The position numbers and the translations under genes were made by a program. 43,275 bases of DNA from Spirochaetales bacterium (GTDB taxonomy: Bacteria > Spirochaetota > Spirochaetia > JAIPGG01). The notes below the pieces were generated by a model. That model saw only the letters and a program-made list of their open reading frames with translations, did no database searches and was not told the origin of the DNA. The stretch is from positions 1 to 43,275 of the forward strand of contig JAIPGG010000013.1 of the NCBI GenBank assembly GCA_021736255.1, given 5' to 3'. Each line of letters begins with the position of its first letter. Within the stretch, counting starts at the first letter, position 1. Shown in pieces: positions 8,204 to 15,701 of this stretch.

Positions 8204-11200
8204 TCAATCCTGGTCGTTCATGTTTTGTTCCAGATAACTCTGAAAATGTTTTCGCACCCGTTGCCGGGTGTCTTCAATCGTTTTGAGCAGTTGTTCCTCT
8301 TGGGCCTGCCTGCCAATGACCATCCGTGCCATGATCTTGAGCTGCGGCTGGGAGGTTGGAAGGCTGTGTTTCTGGAGATCGTCGCGAATTTGCAGCAGAT
8401 GTTCAAGTCTTCGCAGGAATTGATAGTCGTTGGCAAGGTCGGCTGCGGTTTTTGAAGAGATAATCTCTGCAGTAGGAAGCAGGGAGAGGGCATGCAGAGT
8501 GTTGCCGCTGAAGATCTCCGGCCGCAGGGCAATGTGCTGCAGCTGCAGGCCCTGCACCAGAAACTCGATGTCCCGGATTCCCCCCTCTCCCTCTTTGATA
8601 TTCCATCCGGTGCCGGTCCGGCTCGAATTCTGCTGGATAGACCGGCTCCTGAGGCGGTTGATACAGGAGCGGATCTCTTCAGGGTCCCAACTGCGGTTCA
8701 ACAATCGGTGAAGTCTCCCGAGCAGCCGGTATCCAAGTTCTTTATTGCCTGCTACCGGATCGAGTTTGAGGAGCGCCTGAAACTCCCAGAGTGCGGCGGT
8801 GCTGTGGTAGTATTCCTCGAGCCGCCGGCTGTCCACCGCCGTGAGCCCTGCTGTTCCGTAAGGTCTCAGCCGCAAATCCACACGGTAGGCGTGGCCCTCG
8901 GTGGTGTGTGTCGAAAGATCGTGAACCAAGTGTTCCATCACGCGTTGGAAGAGTTTGTTCTCTTCTTCGCTCCCCCCGTCCTCGTATACACCGAGGAGGT
9001 CCACATCGGAGCTGTAGTTCAGCTCTTTGCCGCCGAGTTTTCCAAAGGCGAAAATACAAAACCTGCCGCGGGCTTCCGGGGATACCGAGAGATCGTCGAA
9101 GATACCCTGAAGAGCTCCGTCGATAATTGCCGAAGCCAGATGAGAAAGTTCGGCGGTAATATCCCGGAGGGGTACCTTCAGACAGAGATCCCGGGTCCCG
9201 ATCCGTAAAAGCTCCCGTTTTCGGAATATTCGAAGCTGTTCGAGCCGTTCGTCTCTGTCGTCGCTTTCAAGAAGCAGTATCTGCAGGTCCTTACGGATTT
9301 CCTTTCCGCTGCGCAGCTTCTGGAGGCGGCCGGGCCGGGAGAGCCATTCGAGAAATTCCGGATGGGCCGACAAACCGTCGGAAAGAAACTGGCTGGCCGA
9401 AAAAATTTCCAACAGAATACTCAACCGCCGAGGCTGGCCCAAAAGCTCCTGGATGTGGCCGTCCGGGTCTCTCATCCCCGACAGGTAGTGTTCCCAATTG
9501 TTCAGGGCGGTGTCGGGATCGGGGCTTTCGCTGAGGTTTTGTCTTGCCAGGACGGCCAGTCGAGCGAAATCAACGGTGTTGTGAAGCCGGGAGGCCATAG
9601 TCTTAAAGTTTCTATAAGCCAGGGCTGGGTCGAGAAAGCCGGTTTCCTCTAATATTGAGTTTCTTAGTTCTTCAGGCAGTGTGTCGGAGAGAACGATATC
9701 GGCCGCATTGGCTACGGGGGGGCCGGGGATACTGTCCCGGCCGAGATGACGTTCAACAAAGGCGCGGATAGAGGCCGTGTAGCTCTCGAAGTCCAGGTGC
9801 AAATGCTCTTTGGCGCTGAGGTCGCCGGTACGGGTGTATTTACATCGCCGGGCGAGATGGCGGTATTCTTCGGAATCCTCCGCCGGAAGATAGAGGTCCT
9901 GCGCATTTCCCCGGAGCATGCGGAGTGAATTAACCAATCGCCGAAAGAAGTGATAGGCCTGGATCAAGAGTTCGGCTTCCGTGCGGGTAAGAAGTTCGGT
10001 CTTCACCAGGCCCTCGAGGGCCCGGTGAAGGCGGGGTGTTCGCAGTCCCTTGTGTTCCTTTCCGTGGGTGACTTGTAAAATCTGGACGGTATACTCGAGG
10101 TCAACCATAGCTCCGGGAGAGAATTTCGCATTCAACCGGGAACTTCCGGCTAGTTCGTCCAGTTGTTTTTTCCGTAAAGCGCGAAGCTCCGGCAGAGAGA
10201 TGCTGTCGCTGGCATAGATGATCTCGTCTCTGAGCGACTCGATCCGTTTTCCCAGTTCCTGGTTCCCCGCTATCGAACGCAGGCGTACCAGAGCGAGGCG
10301 TTCGTAGCTGTGGGCGGGTCCTCCCTTTTCGTAGTATTGGGAAAAGCGGCTCAGGCTCGAGGCCAGGGGCCCTGAATTGCCATAGGGGCGGAGCCGCAGG
10401 TCGACCTGAAAAATGCCTTCCCGTTTGGCGTGGATACTGCCGGTGATCTCCCGGAAGAGTTTTTCGAAAAACTCGGAGTTGTTGATTTTCTTGCTGCCGT
10501 CGGTATTGCCGTCGTCGTCATAGACGCAGATCAGTTCGATATCCGAGGCGTATCCGAGTGCCGCCCCCCCGAGCTTGCCCAGACCGAGAATGCTGAAACC
10601 CGCTTCGAGCCCGGCAACCGTTACCGGCCGGCCGTAGCGCCGGGTCAGCTCTTCCCACCAGATATCGGCGGCCCTTCCGATTACCACTTCGGCAAGCCGG
10701 CTCAGGCGTTCGCTCAAAAAGCGGAAATCCCGCTCGGCCACCAAAATATGGTCAAGATCGATAAGATATATCTCCCGGTCCTTGAAGTCATTGAGCCGTT
10801 TGACCGATTCTTCGGTAGAATCGGCTTCTTCGAGGCTTTCATCCAAAATGTCTTCCAGTTCATCCTGATGATGGCTGAACTCTGTGTTTGCCACGTGGCT
10901 TTTCAGCATGGGAAGAATGTTCTCGTACTGCAGGCGGATAAAATCTTCCCAGAGAAAGTCACTGGCGCCCAGAAGCCGGGCTAGGTCGCCGAGAATTCGC
11001 GGTTCTGAAAGGAATTCCTGCCATTTGCCTTCGCCCGGAAGCCGGAGAAGTGAATCGGAGAGCTGTTCGAAGCGGATCAGAGCGTTGTACGGGTCGGGAG
11101 CGCTTCCGAGGAAAAAAGTAAACTGCTTGGTAAAGAGAATCGATACGGTGATGTGGGAAAGGGTGCTTTCTTCGTGTACGGGTTTTCCTGAATCATCGAG

Positions 11201-12079
11201 AAACTCGATTGTATCGACGATCCGCCCCCCGATGGTGTTGATGTCGATATGTTCGATGGAGACACGGTGGAGGGCCAGGGTGTTTGTCAGAGCATAGAGG
11301 AAAAAGGGGGTATCTTCGGATGTTACCGTCAGGCGGGTTACCTGTTCCGCATTTTCGTCGATGTCTATCTGTATAGGCAGAAGGGCGTGCCTCGTATCCA
11401 CCGGACGTCTTTGAAGAGCATCGGCTACATATTCATTGATTCTTCTGCGAGCGGTAACAATCGAGTTTTCATCTCCGTCTTCCATGAGCTGAAGGATTTC
11501 CGATAGTTTCCCTTCGAGGTTTTCCCGCCATTGTTGAAAGGGAAGCTCGCTTTCAATTCTTCCGCCGAAGCGGTCGATGATTCTTCTGCGGTTTGCCGGT
11601 TCGGTCTTGTCTGTCTTCGAGGTGCCCGTACGTCTTGCGGGGGTCGGACCTCTGGAGCTGCGCCGGCCGGGGGCGGAGGCGGTTTCGGAATAGACAGGCT
11701 GGGCTCTGGAGTAGGTAAAGGCCTGGCCCGTCTGGATGTTGAAGCAGGTGGATCCGAGCACCCCGCAGAGGGCGGAAAATTCCCCGGGATAGTCGAAGGC
11801 CAGAACGGTAATCTCGGCCTTGTTCTCATCTCCCCGTTCGATCAGTATCCGAAACGGCTGGTCGGAAGTGAGTTCGTAAAGACTGCGCAGATGAGTCACC
11901 TGCATATCGAAGGGGATTGTTTGAAAATAGCGCGGGGTAAGCCGCTGAATGTGCCGGCTGATGAACTCTCGGGGGAGCTCAGGACAGGCCGCTTTGAGCT
12001 GTTCTACCAGAGGACCTGAATCCATTCCGTTAATTTTCCACGATTTCATCGAAAAGTAAAGAGCAAGAGTGCTTGACAC
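8204..12079 (-). CDS. glnE: GlnE-type glutamine synthetase adenylyltransferase with N-terminal ACT-like regions
   Basis: A 1291-residue protein built around the two nucleotidyltransferase halves of GlnE, which in other bacteria adenylylates and deadenylylates glutamine synthetase. The N-terminal half has GLGKLGG (498-504), Asp513-Ile-Glu515 and VDLRLRPYG (559-567); the C-terminal half has FGKLGGKE (1012-1019), Asp1025-Val-Asp1027 and VDLRLRPYG (1067-1075). About 330 extra residues precede the usual GlnE start and contain two ACT-like stretches (about 90-120 and 250-295), separated by a basic Ser/Pro/Arg linker (130-165). E. coli GlnE is about 946 residues. The start is unsure: GTG at 12079 gives the longest frame, with ATGs at 12049 and 12025 and no clear ribosome site for any of them. 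Confidence 0.88.
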   Translation of the reverse strand: MSSTLALYFSMKSWKINGMDSGPLVEQLKAACPELPREFISRHIQRLTPRYFQTIPFDMQVTHLRSLYELTSDQPFRILIERGDENKAEITVLAFDYPGEFSALCGVLGSTCFNIQTGQAFTYSRAQPVYSETASAPGRRSSRGPTPARRTGTSKTDKTEPANRRRIIDRFGGRIESELPFQQWRENLEGKLSEILQLMEDGDENSIVTARRRINEYVADALQRRPVDTRHALLPIQIDIDENAEQVTRLTVTSEDTPFFLYALTNTLALHRVSIEHIDINTIGGRIVDTIEFLDDSGKPVHEESTLSHITVSILFTKQFTFFLGSAPDPYNALIRFEQLSDSLLRLPGEGKWQEFLSEPRILGDLARLLGASDFLWEDFIRLQYENILPMLKSHVANTEFSHHQDELEDILDESLEEADSTEESVKRLNDFKDREIYLIDLDHILVAERDFRFLSERLSRLAEVVIGRAADIWWEELTRRYGRPVTVAGLEAGFSILGLGKLGGAALGYASDIELICVYDDDGNTDGSKKINNSEFFEKLFREITGSIHAKREGIFQVDLRLRPYGNSGPLASSLSRFSQYYEKGGPAHSYERLALVRLRSIAGNQELGKRIESLRDEIIYASDSISLPELRALRKKQLDELAGSSRLNAKFSPGAMVDLEYTVQILQVTHGKEHKGLRTPRLHRALEGLVKTELLTRTEAELLIQAYHFFRRLVNSLRMLRGNAQDLYLPAEDSEEYRHLARRCKYTRTGDLSAKEHLHLDFESYTASIRAFVERHLGRDSIPGPPVANAADIVLSDTLPEELRNSILEETGFLDPALAYRNFKTMASRLHNTVDFARLAVLARQNLSESPDPDTALNNWEHYLSGMRDPDGHIQELLGQPRRLSILLEIFSASQFLSDGLSAHPEFLEWLSRPGRLQKLRSGKEIRKDLQILLLESDDRDERLEQLRIFRKRELLRIGTRDLCLKVPLRDITAELSHLASAIIDGALQGIFDDLSVSPEARGRFCIFAFGKLGGKELNYSSDVDLLGVYEDGGSEEENKLFQRVMEHLVHDLSTHTTEGHAYRVDLRLRPYGTAGLTAVDSRRLEEYYHSTAALWEFQALLKLDPVAGNKELGYRLLGRLHRLLNRSWDPEEIRSCINRLRSRSIQQNSSRTGTGWNIKEGEGGIRDIEFLVQGLQLQHIALRPEIFSGNTLHALSLLPTAEIISSKTAADLANDYQFLRRLEHLLQIRDDLQKHSLPTSQPQLKIMARMVIGRQAQEEQLLKTIEDTRQRVRKHFQSYLEQNMNDQD

Positions 12080-12101
12080 ATCGATCTGCTTTCGATAAAT
12101 T
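12073..12101 (+). promoter_or_regulatory. Sigma70-like promoter before tRNA-Thr
   Basis: TTGACA (12073-12078) is a perfect -35 box, followed after 17 bases by TAAATT (12096-12101; 4 of 6 to TATAAT). Initiation near 12108 would leave about ten bases before the mature tRNA-Thr. The site overlaps the 5-prime end of the divergent glnE gene, so transcription of the two units may interfere. Confidence 0.7.
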
Positions 12102-12117
12102 AACCAACACTTTCTAC

Positions 12118-12190
12118 GCCCTTGTAGCTCAGTCGGTAGAGCACCTCCATGGTAAGGAGGGGGTCACCGGTTCAAGTCCGGTCGAGGGCT
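12118..12190 (+). tRNA. trnT: tRNA-Thr (anticodon GGT)
   Basis: A 73-base cloverleaf. The acceptor arm GCCCTTG pairs with CGAGGGC (one G-U) and is followed by discriminator T. The anticodon stem CCTCC/GGAGG encloses loop ATGGTAA, with anticodon GGT. The T arm is CCGG with loop TTCAAGT. CCA is not encoded. It is the first gene of the rpmG-secE-nusG-ribosomal block. Confidence 0.96.
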
Positions 12191-12198
12191 TATCGACG

Positions 12199-12228
12199 TT
12201 GACACGAATGATCAATTCTCGATATTAT
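12199..12228 (+). promoter_or_regulatory. Sigma70-like promoter before rpmG
   Basis: TTGACA (12199-12204) and TATTAT (12223-12228; 5 of 6 to consensus) are separated by 18 bases. This is the best promoter match in the window and lies just after tRNA-Thr, so rpmG, tRNA-Trp, secE, nusG and the following genes can be transcribed independently of the tRNA-Thr promoter. Confidence 0.75.
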
Positions 12229-12257
12229 AGGAAGTTGTTGCGGGGGAAGGAGCTCAC

Positions 12258-12434
12258 ATGGCAAAACAGAAGAAAAAGGCTGTTGAATTAGTGGCGCTAC
12301 AGTGTACGGAATGTAACCGCCGGAATTATACAACGAAGAAGAATAAGCAGAATCTCCAGGGAAAGCTGGAGCTCAAGAAGTATTGCCGCTTCGATCGTCG
12401 GCATACCCTGCACAGGGAAACAAAAGTGAAATAA
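12258..12434 (+). CDS. rpmG: 50S ribosomal protein L33
   Basis: A 58-residue L33 (bL33) recognised by [14 protein letters not shown] (13-26) and LELKKYC (37-43) ... HTLHRETK (49-56). It is a small large-subunit protein near the E site. The first zinc knuckle is intact (Cys16, Cys19), but the second reads Cys43-Arg-Phe-Asp46, so the fourth cysteine is replaced by Asp. AAGGAG lies 6 bases before the ATG. tRNA-Trp follows after 4 bases, the rpmG-trnW-secE-nusG order found in many bacteria. Confidence 0.96.
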   Translation: MAKQKKKAVELVALQCTECNRRNYTTKKNKQNLQGKLELKKYCRFDRRHTLHRETKVK

Positions 12435-12438
12435 GCAC

Positions 12439-12512
12439 AGGCCAGTAGCTCGAATGGCTAGAGCGCCGGTCTCCAAAACCGGATGTTGCAGGTTCGAGTC
12501 CTGCCTGGCCTG
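12439..12512 (+). tRNA. trnW: tRNA-Trp (anticodon CCA)
   Basis: A 74-base cloverleaf. The acceptor AGGCCAG pairs fully with CTGGCCT and the discriminator is G. The anticodon stem CCGGT/ACCGG holds loop CTCCAAA, anticodon CCA. The T arm GCAGG/CCTGC encloses TTCGAGT. The 3-prime CCA is not encoded. It lies between rpmG and secE and must be cut from their common transcript. Confidence 0.97.
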
Positions 12513-12533
12513 CTTTTTCTTGAGGAGAATCCC

Positions 12534-12713
12534 ATGCGGAGAATTATACAATTTTTCAAGGACAGTTTCGCCGAATTAAAAAAGGTGGTCTGGCCGAGCC
12601 GTGAAGAGGTGGCTTCTTCTACCAAGGTTGTTTTGGTATCCATCATAATTTTTGCGGTGGTTCTTGGGCTCGTCGATTTTCTCCTACTCCTCGGAGTAGA
12701 TGCGATCTTCTAA
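12534..12713 (+). CDS. secE: Preprotein translocase subunit SecE
   Basis: A 59-residue short-form SecE with one membrane helix. The amphipathic N-terminal part carries the conserved FAELKKVVWPSREEV (12-26), and the C-terminal transmembrane segment spans about 33-57. SecE clamps SecY in the translocon; secY is encoded in this window near 36955. The ATG at 12534 has GAGGAG 6 bases upstream; longer in-frame starts would run back into tRNA-Trp and are unlikely. Confidence 0.96.
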   Translation: MRRIIQFFKDSFAELKKVVWPSREEVASSTKVVLVSIIIFAVVLGLVDFLLLLGVDAIF

Positions 12714-12748
12714 TAGGTTAATAGGTAAACGGTAAAAACAGGAAGCGA

Positions 12749-13300
12749 ATGGCTAAAGGCTGGTATGTCCTTCATACCTATTCAGGGTATGAAAACAAAG
12801 TAGAGAAGCATATACGAAAACTCATGGAGAACGAGCTCTCGGAGATCATCTTTGATGTTAAGGTGCCCGCCGAAGAGGTTGTTGAAGTAAAAGAGGGGAA
12901 GAAAAAGATATCTTCCAAAAAGTTTCTTCCCGGCTATATCCTGTTGGAGATGGACCTCTCCGACCGGGAGTGGAAGAACGTGAATGCCCAGCTCAGAAAG
13001 ATCCAGGGTGTTACCGGTTTTGTAGGAGCATCCAGCGGCACGAAACCTCAGCCCATTGCGGCGGAGGAGGCTCGGGATATTCTGCAGAAATCGGGTGAAA
13101 TCAAGGCCGATAAGACGCTCAAACCGAAGCAGAGTTTTTCGGTCGGCGAAACGGTCCGTATTATTGACGGGCCATTCGACTCTTTTACTGGTTCAGTAGA
13201 GGAAGTGAATCTGGAGAAGGGAAAACTACGGGTCATGGTCGGAATATTCGGCCGATCGACGCCGGTGGAAGTGGACTTTCTCCAGGTGGAAAAAATATAA
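12749..13300 (+). CDS. nusG: Transcription elongation/antitermination factor NusG
   Basis: A 183-residue NusG. The NGN domain (about 1-110) begins GWYVLHTYSGYENKVEKHI (4-22) and binds RNA polymerase beta-prime; the KOW domain (about 128-183) contains VGETVRIIDGPFDSFTG and contacts Rho or ribosomal S10. The length matches the family. It follows secE by 35 bases and precedes rplK, the standard order. Confidence 0.97.
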   Translation: MAKGWYVLHTYSGYENKVEKHIRKLMENELSEIIFDVKVPAEEVVEVKEGKKKISSKKFLPGYILLEMDLSDREWKNVNAQLRKIQGVTGFVGASSGTKPQPIAAEEARDILQKSGEIKADKTLKPKQSFSVGETVRIIDGPFDSFTGSVEEVNLEKGKLRVMVGIFGRSTPVEVDFLQVEKI

Positions 13301-13410
13301 CCGCCGCAATGGCCGGTCTCCGGGAACACCGAAGCCGGTCGGCAGCCTGTTGTCAACAGGAGTTGGGAGCCCGCCTCGAGCGGGCGTATGAACCACGCTG
13401 GGAGTAGACT
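13301..13410 (+). promoter_or_regulatory. Structured rplK leader with two hairpins
   Basis: The 110-base spacer between nusG and rplK contains a hairpin CCTGTTG/CAACAGG with a one-base centre (13346-13360) and a second hairpin GCCCGC/GCGGGC with a 5-base loop (13369-13385). No U-run follows, so these look like mRNA structure or processing sites rather than a terminator. L1 autoregulates rplKA translation in other bacteria through a leader structure; whether this leader binds L1 is unproven. Confidence 0.45.
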
Positions 13411-13848
13411 ATGGCGAAGAAAAAGATTGCAGCGGTCATTAAATTGCAGGTTCCTGCCCAGAAGGCCACACCGGCACCGCCGGTAGGGCCGGCACTCGGA
13501 CCGCACGGGGTCAGTGCACCCCAGTTTGTGCAGCAGTTTAATGAGCGCACACAGGATGTGGAAGCGGGGCTTCTGGTACCGGTAGTAATTACGGTCTATG
13601 CAGACCGCAGTTTTACCTTCATTACCAAAACCCCTCCTGCCGCTGTTCTTATCAAAAAGGCCTGCGGACTCGATACTGCTTCTCCGGAGCCGCATAAGGT
13701 AAAGGTAGCAACCCTGCCGAGGAAAAAGCTCCGCGAGATCGCAGAGATCAAGATGCCCGATTTGAACGCAAACGATATAGATGCAGCGATGAAGATCGTT
13801 GCCGGTACCGCGCGCAGTATGGGCGTTGAAGTGGAGGCCGAGGCATGA
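13411..13848 (+). CDS. rplK: 50S ribosomal protein L11
   Basis: A 145-residue L11. The N-terminal domain contains the conserved [14 protein letters not shown] (21-34), and the C-terminal domain binds 23S rRNA in the GTPase-associated region ([14 protein letters not shown], about 73-86). It supports EF-G function and the stringent response. Its stop overlaps the rplA start by 4 bases (ATGA), indicating coupled translation. Confidence 0.98.
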   Translation: MAKKKIAAVIKLQVPAQKATPAPPVGPALGPHGVSAPQFVQQFNERTQDVEAGLLVPVVITVYADRSFTFITKTPPAAVLIKKACGLDTASPEPHKVKVATLPRKKLREIAEIKMPDLNANDIDAAMKIVAGTARSMGVEVEAEA

Positions 13849-14537
13849 AACGCGGAAAAAAGTACTTGGAAGCTGTCGGAACACTGGACAGAGAAGCACT
13901 CCTCGGAATGACCGAGGCGATTGCGAAGGTCAAAGAATTGGCCTTTGCAAAGTTCGACGAAACCGTCGAGGTTGCCGTCAAACTGAATGTTAAGAAAAGT
14001 CAGACGGTCCGCGACACCCTGGTTCTGCCGAATCAGTTCGGAGAAGGAAAGAAAATCCTGGTTTTTGCCAAGGATGAAAAGGCAGACGAGGCCCGGGAGG
14101 CCGGAGCAACCTATGTAGGAGATACCGACCTGGTAGAGAAGATCAAAGAGGGCTGGGTCGATTTCGATGTTGCTGTGGCCACACCCGATATGATGAAGGA
14201 AGTCGGGAAGCTCGGCCCCATTCTCGGCCGGCGGGGGTTGATGCCGAATCCGAAAACCCAGACCGTTACCTTCGAAATCAAGGAAGCTCTCGCAGAGCTC
14301 CAGAAGGGTCGCGTAGAGTTTCGAAGCGATAAAACCGGTGTCGTGCATTTGGCTGTTGGAAAGGTCTCCATGGAAGCCGACCAGATCCGTGAAAATGCGC
14401 AAGCCTTTGTCGATGAGGTGATGAAGAAAAAGCCTACAGACATAAAGGGTGATTTCGTGAAATCGGTTAGTATTTCCTCCACCATGGGGCCGGGAATCAA
14501 GATCGATCTAAAGCGTAATGGAGACGGAGAGCAGTAA
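13845..14537 (+). CDS. rplA: 50S ribosomal protein L1
   Basis: A 230-residue L1 with the usual two-domain organisation. Recognisable motifs are the rRNA-binding [13 protein letters not shown] (54-66), the central [10 protein letters not shown] and the C-terminal [12 protein letters not shown]1 forms the mobile stalk at the E site and is a translational repressor of its own operon in other bacteria. The start overlaps rplK by 4 bases and rplJ follows after 2 bases. Confidence 0.98.
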   Translation: MKRGKKYLEAVGTLDREALLGMTEAIAKVKELAFAKFDETVEVAVKLNVKKSQTVRDTLVLPNQFGEGKKILVFAKDEKADEAREAGATYVGDTDLVEKIKEGWVDFDVAVATPDMMKEVGKLGPILGRRGLMPNPKTQTVTFEIKEALAELQKGRVEFRSDKTGVVHLAVGKVSMEADQIRENAQAFVDEVMKKKPTDIKGDFVKSVSISSTMGPGIKIDLKRNGDGEQ

Positions 14538-14539
14538 TC

Positions 14540-15073
14540 ATGGAAAAAACGCAAAAGATACAACAGTACAAGGTTGATGCGATAAATGCGCTGAAAGATC
14601 GCTTCGGAGAGGTGAAGGATTTCATTTTTACCGACTATCGCGGGCTGAGCGTTGATCAGATCACCGAACTCCGGAACAAGCTTCGGGAGCAGAACGCTGA
14701 ATACCGGGTAGTGAAGAACCAGTTCGCCAAGCTTGCCTTCCACGATATGGATTTCGAGGGAGTGGATGATTTTCTCGTCGGGCCCACGGCCCTTGCCCTG
14801 TCACGGGATGAATCCGGCCCGGTTGCAAAAACCATTATCGAATTCGGGAAAGAGACGAGTATTGAGGTGAAAGGCGGTATCATCGACGGGATTATTTTCG
14901 ACGAAAAGCAGGTCGAAGAATTCTCGAAGCTTCCGACGAAGGATGAACTGATCGCCAAACTTATGAGTGCAATGAACGGTCCTGCACAGAATATGGCCAT
15001 GGTGCTCAATGGAGTAGTAACCAAGCTGGCACGAACACTGCAGGCAGTGGCCGATCAGAAGGAGCAGCAGTAG
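14540..15073 (+). CDS. rplJ: 50S ribosomal protein L10
   Basis: A 177-residue L10, the base of the L7/L12 stalk. The N-terminal part FIFTDYRGLSVDQITELRNK and EYRVVKNQFAKLA bind 23S rRNA; the C-terminal helix (about 140-177) carries L12 dimers. It lies two bases after rplA and 126 bases before rplL. Confidence 0.98.
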   Translation: MEKTQKIQQYKVDAINALKDRFGEVKDFIFTDYRGLSVDQITELRNKLREQNAEYRVVKNQFAKLAFHDMDFEGVDDFLVGPTALALSRDESGPVAKTIIEFGKETSIEVKGGIIDGIIFDEKQVEEFSKLPTKDELIAKLMSAMNGPAQNMAMVLNGVVTKLARTLQAVADQKEQQ

Positions 15074-15199
15074 ATCTGCTGTATCGGTGCTGCCCCTTCG
15101 CGGAAGGCTGCAGTACATCGAATATATGTATTTTACACGGCGTTAGTCTTCGTATCGTGTTCCATGCTATCGTCGTGAAAGAATAAAGGAGAAGGTAAT

Positions 15200-15598
15200 A
15201 TGGCAACACTGTCAAAAGAAGAAATTCTTGAAGCAATTGCAAACATGACGGTCCTTGAGGTTTCCGAACTGGTCAAGGACATGGAAGAAAAATTCGGCGT
15301 TACCGCTGCTGCTCCTGTTGCAGCAGCCGGTGGAGCAGCAGCCGCTGCAGCCGGCGGAGAAGCCGCCGGAGAAGCCGAGGAACAAAGTGAGTTCGACGTT
15401 ATTCTCAAGAGCTTCGACGACGGGAAAAAGATTCCCGTCATCAAAGAGGTGCGGGCTGCAACCGGTCTCGGTCTGAAAGAAGCCAAAGAGGTTGTCGAAG
15501 AGGGTGGAAAGGCCATAAAAGAAGGTGTTTCCAAGGAAGAAGCGAACAGTATCAAAGAAAAGCTCGAGGCTGCCGGAGCGGCGGTCGAACTGCGCTGA
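15200..15598 (+). CDS. rplL: 50S ribosomal protein L7/L12
   Basis: A 132-residue L7/L12. The N-terminal dimerisation domain is about 1-32, followed by an Ala/Gly hinge (about 33-60) and the factor-binding C-terminal domain with [20 protein letters not shown] (80-99). It recruits EF-G, EF-Tu and IF2 to the ribosome. AAAGGAGAAGG precedes the ATG. The 103-base gap to rpoB carries a hairpin. Confidence 0.98.
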   Translation: MATLSKEEILEAIANMTVLEVSELVKDMEEKFGVTAAAPVAAAGGAAAAAAGGEAAGEAEEQSEFDVILKSFDDGKKIPVIKEVRAATGLGLKEAKEVVEEGGKAIKEGVSKEEANSIKEKLEAAGAAVELR

Positions 15599-15638
15599 GA
15601 TTTTTTCTGTTCGCGCAATACGAATTAATGCTCGTAAT

Positions 15639-15670
15639 ACCGCCGGGTGGGCGAAGTCTGCCCTGGCGGT
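15639..15670 (+). promoter_or_regulatory. Hairpin in the rplL-rpoB spacer, possible attenuator or processing site
   Basis: ACCGCC (15639-15644) pairs with GGCGGT (15665-15670), and an inner GGGC/GCCC can extend the stem. Only short T stretches follow, so termination would be partial. In E. coli the equivalent spacer holds an attenuator and an RNase III site that set the ratio of L12 to RNA polymerase; the same role here is inference from position. Confidence 0.5.
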
Positions 15671-15701
15671 TCTTCTGTCTTGAAGACTACCGGGGGTGTG
15701 A

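Noticed and set aside
12183-12204. GTCG/CGAC pairing at the end of tRNA-Thr as a terminator
   Set aside because: Four pairs only, uses bases of the mature tRNA, and no T-run follows.
12483-12533. N-terminal extension of SecE starting inside tRNA-Trp
   Set aside because: It would translate the tRNA; the ATG at 12534 has a strong ribosome site and gives a normal SecE.
15095-15107. Small hairpin CCTTC-GCG-GAAGG between rplJ and rplL
   Set aside because: Only five pairs with a 3-base loop and no T-run; too weak to call a regulatory element.
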